Below are positions 37,701 through 48,750 of a stretch of DNA of 64,000 nt, in pieces (within the stretch, counting starts at the first letter, position 1; the number at the start of each line of letters is the position of its first letter). The stretch is from Lepidonotus clava. Taxonomy: Eukaryota > Annelida > Polychaeta > Phyllodocida > Polynoidae. The stretch covers positions 12,250,152-12,314,151 of the forward strand of contig OW387150.1 of the NCBI GenBank assembly GCA_936440205.1. The letters run 5' to 3'. The notes beneath the pieces were generated by a model that saw nothing but the letters and a program-made list of their open reading frames with translations, was not told where the DNA came from and ran no database searches. The translations under genes and the position numbers were made by a program.

Positions 37701-40700
37701 ATTTAATAAATATAATTTATTTTAATCCTCCCTGTAACAATAAATCTAAAGTTAAAAATTCTGCTGCGATGTTGACTCTGTGGTGGTTGGAATGAGAATG
37801 ACCAACGGATTTGGCCTAGCAACTTATATAGTGACGATACAACAAATCGCCGTAGCGATGGATACGGGGGCGATGACGTCACGCCTCTCCGAAATAAATA
37901 AATTGTTGAGGTATCGCTACACAATTTAATTACATAATTGGATATGACATAGATATATGATTAATTAGGAGCCACCATAGCCATTATGTGATATGTCTTT
38001 CGATGTTACAGTTTTAATTGATTAATTATCCAGAAAGGTACATGTGAGCTAAAAGTTCAGGCCCGACAATAATTTGCATGTCATTCAAAGGGTTCTAATA
38101 TACTCTCCAAAAACGATATCCTATCGATTAAGGGTAAGTGCAACCCAATTTATCGTTTACTTCTAAAATTTAACCTACAACATTGAATTTGACATATCTA
38201 CAACATATTAATTACAGTCATTATAGTTTGATTACAAGGACATAGATTTCCCATAACACCAAGGAACGTTCACATATTGTCACTTAAAGCCCTCTTAGAA
38301 TATCAGATTCTTCTTCTTTTCAACCTATAGGTCCCCCATATTTCCCATTCTGCTGACTGTTATTTTTGTATAAAACACTCTAGTAAATAGTGATATTGGG
38401 ATATTTACACTTCTATGGAACGTTGTACTAGTTGACAAAATCGATCAATCATTGCAGGAAAGTTCACAATGAGTACCTGTTTTCCTACTTCCTTCCTTGT
38501 TAAGTGCTTGCTAGGCTAATGCCTTTCAACATCAAACACTTAATGTTTGAAGTTGATTTAAAGTATGTAATAGCCCTATAGAGAACGTACATTCGTTAGA
38601 TAAACACTTAGCGATCGTTAAGGGACCAATCACAATAAACAACTTTGTTTCTTTACACAAATACATTATGTGAGCTGTACGTATGTTTCATCATTGAAAG
38701 TTTCTATAATAGTAAACATAATAATTAATTCATTAACTCAAAGACAGATATAACATATAGTCTATGCCTACAAGGAATTTGTTTAAAAATCAATTTTTTG
38801 ATTTTCTGTATTTCTGTGGTAATAAAATTTTTGGTTTATACTATTAAATTCAATTCATGATAATAACACACAAAGTTTAACGAGCATACATGTATGAATA
38901 AAATGAAAATGTTCGTATCAGAGATTAATATTATACCGACTAAGGAATGTTTCCTCTGTCTGTATTCAAGTTGTTTTCCCGATCCTTAACCTTCGATTAA
39001 ATCATCAACAGAGATTATAAACGGATTAACATTGAGATTATTGGCTTTTAATAATTTCTTTAGTCATCTATGCGTATGATGTTTGGGGTCTACATATAGA
39101 AGCTTTGCCAAATTGGGCGGCGAAACTGCTGTTCGTACAAAGACACATACTTTTAGAATAGAACAAATACACTTTGTTGAAACATATATTGTTTCTATGC
39201 CTGATTATATAAAACTGCTAATACCCAAAGAAATATAACGTTCACAAAAGTATACCTAAATGTTATGAGTGAATGTTCTCTCCATCAGGGAAAGAGATAT
39301 AGGCTAAATATACTTTGGTTTAATGATATAAATAGAACCATATCATACTTATCACTACACTGTAAAAATGATGTTTAGAATTTAAACATGTTACAGGGGT
39401 AAACATGTTTAGAATCTAAACACAAGAAGTCTCATGTATCTAAAAGCTAAACACTTGTAATTCCTAAACATGTATGGATTAGATATGTTTAGAATAAAAA
39501 CACATGAAATTGCAGGTGTTTGAAACCTCAACACTTACTACTCCTGAACATGTATTGGATTAGATATGCTTAGAATCTGAACATATGAAATTGCAGGTGT
39601 TTAAAACCTAAACACTTTCTACTTCTAAACATGTATTGGATCTACCATGTGTGTAGTTAAACTGTACTCCACCAGGTGACACTGTGTGTCAATGCTCTGT
39701 AGTGTTCTTAGAGATTTCTTCTAATGTTGATATAAGTTCATTTTAAAAGTAAGGAAATTTTCTAGGTACTGTAGAGTGTTTAAGAAATGTATATGTAATA
39801 CATTAGAAGTATTTTGAGTTTAGGAACCTTATTTTATTCAAGGTTTTGAAGATGTAGTTTGCTTAGACACCTTTTCCATATGCAAACAGAATAGGGACTA
39901 GGGTATGGGTCTAAAGGTTCTGGGACCCACTAGAGGTAGCTAAGCCCTACCTCAGTTCAGAGGTCAATTCTGCATTTCACCATGCATAATATTGAAAGAG
40001 GTCTAACTCTAGGCTTGAATTTTACCTCTTTGTTGATCAATTGAGGTCAGGAAACATGTTTTCCTCTCTGAATTGTAGGTACATAACATTCCAGAATAAT
40101 GTCAGTGAAAATTACCAAAGAAATTGGTTTTATTGATTTAAATGCCTTGTAGTCTATATCCTTTGAAGCTAAAATGTATTTGCTAAACATCAATTAAATC
40201 CTAAGCATTTAGACTTCAAACACATGGAAGACCTAAACACTTCAAGGTAAACACCTAAACATTACACATTTCTAAACACTTAACCCTAAACACCAATAAT
40301 TTAAACATGTTTAGGGAAATAAAGTGTTCCAAAACTGGATGCACCGAAGTGTTTAGGAAAGTGTTTAGGCTCTAAACACTTGTTTTAACAGTGTAGTACT
40401 AGAACAATCCCCACCATATGAATGTTTATACTGCAATATTATCTACACAGATCAAATTGACAAGTTCAAATTGTTTATATACTACACAGTTATTGGGTCT
40501 TAAGTTCATTGTATCTAAGTAGCTGGAGAATTTTGATTGGGTTCCACGCTCTTCTACCTTTATATCAAGATATGGAAGTATTTAAATCAAGTGGGTCTCA
40601 GGGGGGAACCGCATAAAAACACTAAATATGATCTATTTATTATATTTTTATCTAGATATTTTACGAGACACCTAATGTTTAACTGATTAGCTGATTAATA

Positions 40701-43700
40701 CATTGTCCATGTGAAGCACATTACCGGTCTCCATACCTTGTGCAAATATAGCCTCATGATCAGTACCACATTTTAGTGATCACTATATATGCACGTCATA
40801 ACCACGTGGCTAGTAGATACAATTAATGTACATTTATGAATTCTAAGTAGTAATAATTGATACTGATTGCTATTTATGACCTCAATTAGATTAATTAAAC
40901 AGAAATATAACTATTTTCTAAATAATTTTTAAATAAAAATAGTAATAGTTCTAAAATTTTCACCAATGTGGCACTCGGTCTTTTTCCTGGCATAAGGACG
41001 CCATTTGCACAAAGCCTGTTGTGGAGACAAGAGGCCAGGATTTCCAGGGTCTCTCCATCTCTTATAATATTAATCTGAATATTAACCTGGGATCTTATTC
41101 TTTTTGTGCACAGAAAACAGAATCCTGCAAAGACATAGCTTTTGGCAAGATCTGGACCACTCCAGGGGTAAGATGCATATAAATTATAACCAGCTTGATC
41201 ATAATACATGACCCCATTATAAAACAAGGAAGGGAATCAATCCCAGGACTTTTTCATTATTTCACCATTGCTCCAACACCAGGCTAAATCTCCTCCTTAT
41301 CATAAACCAATTTGTGATATCAAAATCTACATGGCATAATACAGGCGAAAATCGTATCGATTAGATGAAGAAAATTATACTTGATGCCGCATGGATGTTT
41401 ACAATGTACTCATCGATAGCTACATGTCATATACTAGTCCGAGTGAAGGCACTCACTCTTTGACGGTTACTACCCACTGCAACTGTTTTTTTTAATAGAC
41501 TGCTCTTGTATTTTGGTTGACTGCCCCCTATTTCGGGGGATATAGATTATAAACCACCAAAAAAGAATATAAAATAGGCAAAAAGTCTTTCAGATTCATA
41601 AGGAAAATGATATTGATGATATTTCAAATTTGTTCTATAGCGCTTGAAATAGAGTAGCAGGAAGACTTGAGTCGTTACGCAGTGGATACCTTTTAAGATC
41701 CAAGTGCCCCCAGGGGTACTAGCACAACAGCGCTATTTGATTTTAAGTCATCACATCCAATAACACTTAAGTCTGGCACCTATTTTCATTGTGACTCATA
41801 CCCACTTAATTAGCAAACCAAGGTTTTTCCATATGTTTTACAAAGGGCGGGAGGGGGAAGGGCGGCTGGTTATAACGTTTTGCTTACGCATCAATTTTAC
41901 ATTAAAACGTCAGTGTTTGAGCAAGAACAGAGAGTGCTTCTAGCAAATCCCTGAACCAGTCAATGTATCCATACATTATTTTACATCGGATGACTGAACC
42001 TTGATCTATTGATGGGTTTCAAGCGTCGATAAAACGTCGTTAAAATCAATTTATAAAACTAACAATTGACGAACCCGACCACCGCATTGTTTATCATTTA
42101 TGCATGTTAGCTGCGCTACTTTCATCAATTTACTTTGAATTACTATAGCCACATGGGTGTGGGTTTTTAAAATTGACAAAAACCTACCTTCTTTTAAATA
42201 ATCTGGCAAGGATTTGCCTCCCCTGTGTACTGCTTTAGCCATTTGATATTGGTAATATTGTATTCCTGTCGTTCCTTAGTAATTGCACTATATACTTCCT
42301 GAGACAGTCATATGGTAGTGGGACTTGTTGAGTACTGTATGTACACTGCGACCCTACAAGTGCCCTACTCAAACTGAACTACATGGATAAAAAGGAGTAG
42401 GTGCAGCAGAAGTACATGAAGGGAACAAGCTGTATTTGGGTCGTATTAACTTGTAATGTGAATGGTCGCAACCGATTGGTGGATGCTATGGACTGTGGCT
42501 TTATGGTAAAACAATGAGCGACGTGCTAAGCATGTTTTGATATTGTCTTAGCTGCGCCTAGGTCCCTAATGAATGTATTCATATGGACTTAGACCGCGAC
42601 GGTAGAACGCGGACATACATTGTAAGAGCGCATTGGTGGTTAATGGTAATTAACAGTAAGCACTTATAAATACTACCAAGAGAAGGACGTCTGAAAAATA
42701 CAGTTATGTAATGGGATGTATTTCTTAATCTGAGTGGCATGATAATCTAATTAGATTTGGGTCTAGGAATGTCTTCCTAATTATAAAAGAAAGCAAATAG
42801 ACTGTATGCATGGACAAGGTGCAACGTACGGTCCATCATTCTTCACGTGGAGAAATCTTTAATAATGATCAGTAGATATTCATTAGATGCTACCAACATA
42901 CACTTTCATATTGGTGAGGCCGCCCGTAGAATTTCTGTTAACGTCATTGCTAGTTTACTTACAAAAGTAAAACTATTGTTTCGTTCAATTTCCATTTCCT
43001 TGTGATAAATACGTTTTTCCCCCGCCTAAAGGTTGTATGCGCGCCCTATCTTACAAATATCTGGAGATAGCTCTTGTAACTTCATCACCTTCCTGGTGAT
43101 ACCACTACTCCAACCAGTGATTCAGCCATTCCACATTTAACTTACCCTTCTCCTCGCCATCGTTCCTCTCCCTCAAAGGGATCCTCAACTTGATAAAGGC
43201 GCCCTTCGTAAGATCCATGTTGCCTTGTATTTGAGGCTATACTATTCCTACCAAACAATGTTTTTCACATTTCTCTCCATACTCGGTCCCAAAACCCGGT
43301 ACGGAGTGACCAATACTAAGGGAGGTATTCCCTGAGGGCGGTGTCCACCTGTAATCTCCATGGTGCAGACAGGTGAGGTATGGTCACTCACAGGTATTGG
43401 TCAACAGGCAGGTAAGACTGTTGACCAAAGGGGTTTGGGACCCACGTATAACTCCCATCCAATCCTAGGGCCTCCCCAGGAATGTCTTCCAGTTATAGAT
43501 TGTATTGTACACCTGAGTTACAGTTTTCACCTGTTCGAAAATACCTGGAATAATCCTGTGACCAAAAAGATCATCATCATTGGTGTATGATCTACAAGGT
43601 GGTTCAAATTGAAAAAAAAAACATAATTCAAAATTGAAATTCGGAAACTTTATGATTTGTAGCCTAATAGGTCAAATGTGTTTCTATTTTAAATGATATA

Positions 43701-46700
43701 GAAATACACCAACTATTGTACACTTTTCCTATACTCTTGTGGTAGAAGAATAATAAGCAGTCGATTAAGACCAAATTAAAGCTCAAATAAAGTGTTCCGA
43801 ATTTTGTCCATGTCTGTCTAGATCAGCGAAGTTTAATAGGACTACAGCCTGTGAAGTATTTAGGGGATTATGCAAATAACGAGATTAAAGCTAATCTCTA
43901 GCTATACTTGTGGCAGGATTAGCGTCGCTTAAGGCTCACAAGAGGGTCATGATTGCTGGACATAATAAAAGCGGCCACTTAATGTCAGCCAAGCTCGTGT
44001 CGCTACCACATGCTTATGCAACTACATGGCTACATGTTGGTCTCTAATACTGGTGACATGTTTAATGTACATGGATCTAGAGGAGTGAGACCCACCCCGA
44101 TAGACTGCAAGGGTATTTGCCATAACGACCAAGCAGCTATGGGATTATAACTATTTTTTAATGTGTCTGAAATCATTCTTTAATACCAGGGCTTATAAGA
44201 CAATTTTAACTGTTTGGTTAGAATTAGATCTAAGATTTTGGGTTTTATCTGAAGGTATATCATACAATGTCTGATTAAATATGCACTTTTCATGTAATTG
44301 TTCAGCATGTTACATAGATCCCGCTGCCTTTGCACCAACTGACCTTCCTCTTATCGTTCACTTTAAGGACGCCACAGGCACAATGGTGATGGGTCAGCTT
44401 AGTTAAATAAGTCGTGCATTAAGGACAAATTAGTTTGGCTGATCATGTAATCGTCTAATGGAAATATTTCCCTGTGTATTAGGATGATTCATTGATTACT
44501 GTAGAGGTATGGTGTATACCTTTGAACACTGTAATGTTGTCGCGTGTTTTGTAAAACGCGTTCATGCACGAAAACTTGATCGGAGCGAAAATATAATATA
44601 ATATTATGAGCAAAACAGATTTAACGACCCCACGCGCAAGATAATCATGAATGCGTTAAAATGCCTGTCATTGTTGGATGCGCAATAATGAAAATGTAAC
44701 AGCGCGATAATATATCTATGAACAGTGCACATCACATTTGTAATATTATATAAATGTACCTATTTATAAATCTAATTATAAGATTAATGTACCTAATTAT
44801 AAATCTAATTATTTCCCACTTTTAGACAATTGCAGCCCATGAGCATCGCAGAATACCTCATAAGAATCACAAGTTCATGGGGGTGCTCTTCACTAGTCAA
44901 CGTGTTGATAGAAGATAATCCCCTCTTGTTTGTCTTAGGTCGGTCATTGTTTATGGGGCAATTAATAAGAAAATTTAGAAATAGAAAAAATGAAAGAAAA
45001 AGGGGGGTTTGGGGGCACAGCCCCGATCTCTAACCAATATTGACAACAAATTTTCAGCCAAACCCAATAATAACATTAATATTCTTGTCTGGAAAGTTTT
45101 GTAATTCTTGTATAAACTTTGACCGGGACTGCCACTCGACCCTAATCCCTGAGTGTTGTGTTAAGTTGACTAGTGGATGGCAGCCGTTCATGGACAGGGG
45201 CGGATCCAGGGGGGGGGGGGGATGGACGGGCCTTGCCCCCCCCCCCCTCCCATGTTAAAACATGTTTGACGCCCCCCCCCTCCCCCCCCCCCGTACATTC
45301 ATGTTTGTGGGCCCCCCACCCCCACCCCCTCGCAATTTCTGTATCCGCCCCTGATGGATGTCCCTGAGACAAAGATAGATAATGATTAAAGGCGTACCAA
45401 TGACATACCTATGATTCATATCAAATTAAAGTATCAAATACACTAAAGGTCTATGATATCTCATACGTGAAAAGGGAGGCTCAGAGACCCAGCTGCAGCC
45501 CTGAAGGCTTGTTACTAATTGTGTCAGGAGATGAAAACAGTCAAAGAACCTGTTTCCTCCCAGTCTGCCAATGTATAAAGGTCTAGTGAAGTCCAGAAGA
45601 TAGCAGAGGTTTGAGAGCTAAACTATATGGGTAGGGTGTAGCTTAAACACTCCCTTTGGAGGACAATGCATTGGTGACCAGAAGTCAAGATGGCAGCCAC
45701 CATCGTCTGACTCTATATATAGAGAACAGTTAGAAATAATATCATCATAATTATAGTTATACATATTTTAGCTGCCACTTGGAAATGGAATTTAGTAGCA
45801 TTGTGTGATTTATGACCAAACCTGAGTGAAAGTAGCAAATGGTTTTAGTCTCAAATCAAAGAAAGTATATTCTGCAAATCAGAAGTTTATGTACCAACAT
45901 TGTATCTATATCGGCACTCTTGGAAGACCAGGACTGATCCTTAAAGTTGGCTTAGGAATAAACAAAACAAAACACACAAAAATCAGCACTGGTGTGAATT
46001 CTCCTGCTAAAACCTACTATTAACCCTCATTCTCATGTTTCTAGGCCACACCAGATGGCGGCAGAAGGTTCCGTGAATGGCAACTACAAAGTAGGAGCCA
46101 TTTTCCCTTGACCCATGGCAATGACTATTCCGTCTCTTAGCACAGTTTCTACAAAGATCATGTGAAAGAATGGTCAATCCTAGGGTTACTTGTTATGCTC
46201 CCCTTTTAACAACTAGCTCGGTCATGTTTTGCCCACATTTTGGTTCACCATTTAGACACAGCAGGTTAGAAGGCATACATTCCATGGCGCCATCATGCAC
46301 TCCGTGTATAGCTATGGATAATGTCTATAGATGGGATTGGAGAGATAAGCCCATTTGTTGTTTTTTTTTCACCTTATTATCAGATTCTTTCTTAGAATCA
46401 AGGTAATGTAGCTTGAAAGCAATAATGAATTCTGCTTTCAAGTCAAATTACCTTAATTTTATGACGCCCCTTATTTGCATTTATATTACTGGCAAATAAC
46501 AATATTAGATATTGGAACAAATTAATTTCTTGGTTGGGATTTCTGAATATAGATTACGGGTATCTTACCTCTTTTCCCAAGTTTTGGGGAAACAAAATAA
46601 TTTTCCCAACAAAACAAAATGATATATTGTTAACGCCAGATTGAATTACTATGTACTGCCCGCCCAGGACATGCATGAATATTACTATATTTATATTGTA

Positions 46701-48750
46701 TGATTACAGCAAAAGAACCTGATGGATGGGTCACTATTTCAGAGACGTCTAAAAATGATAACTACAAAAGGCCACTTTAAAGTGAAGAGTCCATTAGATA
46801 GAGCTAATTCTATACAGTTTACTGGTAGAAGTGAAATGAAAAATACAGATACAGCTTCCACAGTCTCTGTAGCACTGGATTTATGAAAAGAGCAGCTCCT
46901 ACTCACCTAGATGGGCGAGCAGGTCGTCATGGAAGACTGTCAGTTGTCGTCGGTAGGCGTCGCTGTTCTTCATCTGATCACCAGGTGGCAGTGCTCCTGC
47001 TGAAATGGCTGACTCTATGTAAAGTGGTGAGCTCCTCCTTCCCAACATATTGGGGGTTATTTCTTCTTATTAATCTGTCAAAATATGGGTAGATAACTTG
47101 GTTTCCCATGGAGGTGTTCCCTGTATAGTCTGCTTGTGCTTAGTAAAGTTGGCTGCTTTACTAAATGTTTACGCACTTCTGCCTTGGATTGTAAATTTAT
47201 ATCATTATTTCTTGCAATGTGTCATGATAGGCAATGGTAGATCATTCGATTTTCTTGTAAGAATTTTCTTGTTTCTTCCTATGTGCTTGAGGTACGGGTG
47301 ACTATTGTGGCAAACGTTTACTCACGTCTGCCTAGGATTGCACTTTGAGCTCATTTTCCCCTTCCTCTGAAATTTCTGCTCAATCCTATAATATTCTGAT
47401 ATACAATTGTAGGCAGTTGTTACATCCAGTTGGGTTGGCCTGAATGTGTATATGAAAGCAGCGATACAGGTTATACCTGTAGGCCTACGTTCAAAAAGGA
47501 TTGTTCCAGCCCCTACAAGTGTCTTCTATCTATTCAGGCTTTCATTGATGACCTTATTTCTTTGTTCCTTTCCAAATCTCCCTCTTCGTTTACATGAATT
47601 ATTCCATTTCTTACTGTTCCTTCCTGCCTACTGATCCTTTTTGGACTTAGACAGTGTCTTCGTACAACTACAAACCAATAGTGGCCAAAGGGATCGAGGC
47701 CTCTCCTACAATGATACATGTTAGGCCCAGGCCTGATCAGCAGATCCCCGCCTAGCCGTGTAAATATCATTATCAATAGGCCACAAACCATAACTGAGAT
47801 CTTGGCAACCACTTTATTGACAAAGCACTGCCGTCCGTTCAGCTACCTTTGTGAACTGAAGTACTCTACTATGCATTGAATGACTTTACAATGCACCTTG
47901 AATGTATTGGGTTAACGTTATGTTTTTATGGCGTGACGCATTTTGTATTATCCATTATAAGGGTGTTTTGATAACAGTGCCACCCTTGGTGATGCGTCCA
48001 AATATGGGATTTAGGTTATTTTTGTTGCCACTTGATTTGATTATTATAGACCGTTTTAATTAGTGTTGTGTCCTACTAGAAGATATTTCTGAAACAAGTT
48101 AATGGAGTAATACTATGGGTTCCAATGGAACCATTCCTGAGGTGTTGGGTACAAGGCGTTTATGGGATGGTCCGCTGCACAAGCTAATAAGAACGGTGTA
48201 TACTAGGTTCACACTATATGTAAAAGCTGGGCAATTGATGTGACTATTTTAGCCAGATATGTATAGTTACGTCTAATTGGCCAATGGATAACCATCCTGT
48301 ATACCTATTTCGCCCATTTCTTTGATCAGATAAGCCACTGCTTCATTTGAAAGAAAGCAGAAGAAATCATTCTTCTACGATGGTCATCTGCTTTAAGGCT
48401 ATATTGGGTGACCACTAGCGGTGATCTTTTTGGAAACCGCAAGCAATTTAAGTTTCAGAAAAGAACATGTTTGTTGCCCAGCGGAACAAAACACCGTAAT
48501 GTGGAATATGGCCTTAAGGCAAAGGTCCGAGAAATATATTCCAAAAGGATTTTTTTATGTTGTAATAGAGTAGAAGGAGCGATTATCCTTTTTCTCATTT
48601 TACAAATTGGTAGGGAAGGATTTCTGAGAAATAGATGGGGAACAATCATACATATTATTATTTCTTACCTATAAAGGCGAGCATTTGATAATTTCTCTGT
48701 ACATCTACTATTTGGGCTGGTGGAATCCCATTTCTGTGTGTTCTTCCCAT
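34764..48750 (-). CDS. Six-exon proline-rich protein of unknown function
   Basis: I do not recognise the family. Minus-strand exons are 48,750-48,669, 46,999-46,907, 43,223-43,146, 42,229-42,188, 37,594-37,446 and 36,740-34,764. All five joins keep frame and give 806 residues. The start MGRTHRNGIPPAQ has a good context (GGCTATGG). Residues 1-148 are not low complexity and include LPLAEIRRNIRRMAALLQQQ. The last exon has an acidic SSDEEDDD patch, long proline-rich stretches, a CxC (about 478) with a CxxC (about 507) that could bind metal, a conserved-looking block around 622-678 with EEWWMMLGPRISRSW, and a basic KKKKKRKKK run near 700. No signal peptide or membrane span is seen, so a cytosolic or nuclear scaffold is possible. 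The acceptors before the 78-bp and 42-bp exons lack pyrimidine tracts, so these two joins are the least certain. An alternative start is MAKAVHRGG at 42,242. Confidence 0.7.
36741..37445 (-). other. Intron 5 of the 806-residue gene
   Basis: The donor is GATAAG|GTAAGG and the acceptor is TTTTCAAAAAG|CGCGCC, read on the minus strand. The intron contains the second locus of the 24-bp minisatellite. Confidence 0.75.
37255..37425. repeat. 24-bp minisatellite, locus 2
   Basis: About seven imperfect units such as CTCGGATTCACCTGGAACCC occur in tandem. They are the same family as 29,349-29,545, some 8 kb away. A minus-strand open frame reading DPRGFQVNPRG is a product of the repeat. Confidence 0.7.
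37595..39355. other. First part of intron 4, no feature seen
   Basis: This is AT-rich intronic DNA of the minus-strand gene, with no exon, RNA gene or clear repeat that I can support. Confidence 0.5.
39358..40393. mobile_element. Tc1/mariner-type non-autonomous element
   Basis: The left end, CACTGTAAAAATGATGTTTA, pairs with the inverted right end, CACTGTTAAAACAAGTGTTT. The likeness extends over about 31 bases. TA lies directly outside both ends (39,356-39,357 and 40,394-40,395), the target duplication of Tc1/mariner elements. The 1,036-bp interior encodes nothing. It holds about three tandem units of roughly 79 bp built on ACATGTATTGGATTAGATATG and many TTTAGAATCTAAACAC-like inverted motifs. 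It lies in intron 4 of the 806-residue gene. Confidence 0.8.
40900..41296 (-). mobile_element. Candidate tRNA-derived SINE
   Basis: On the minus strand from 41,296, GGAGGAG (acceptor-like) is followed by TTAGCCTGGTGTTGGAGC (A box and D arm). Then comes CTGGGATTGATTCCC, a T-arm-like stem with a B box near GGATTGATTCC. A 300-bp unrelated body follows and runs into AT-rich sequence near 40,900. This order (tRNA head, body, AT-rich tail) is typical of SINEs. No family name is claimed. The 110-codon open frame through it is incidental. Confidence 0.4.
41297..42187. other. End of intron 4, no feature seen
   Basis: This is intronic sequence between the SINE-like element and the small exon ending at 42,188. 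I see nothing beyond simple AT-rich DNA. Confidence 0.5.
43224..46906. other. Intron 2 of the 806-residue gene
   Basis: Besides the foldback element at 45,195-45,353, this intron holds a block at about 43,290-43,450 rich in CAGGTGAGG and GGTCAACAGG words. I see no other exon in it. Confidence 0.45.
45195..45353. mobile_element. GGGGCGGATCC foldback element, TSD ATGGA
   Basis: It begins CAGGGGCGGATCCAGG and ends with the inverted GTATCCGCCCCTG. ATGGA flanks it directly on both sides (45,190-45,194 and 45,354-45,358), which looks like a 5-bp target duplication. The 159-bp interior is almost all G or C runs. Confidence 0.8.
47000..48668. other. Intron 1 of the 806-residue gene
   Basis: Read on the minus strand, the donor is TTTATAG|GTAAGA. 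The acceptor is the tandem TTTCAGCAG, a NAGNAG site that can add or drop one codon (Ala-Gly versus Gly). No further exon is evident inside. Confidence 0.6.

Noticed and set aside
40895-41227. 110-codon minus-strand open frame
   Set aside because: It lies inside the SINE-like element, has no family resemblance, and sits in an intron of the minus-strand gene.
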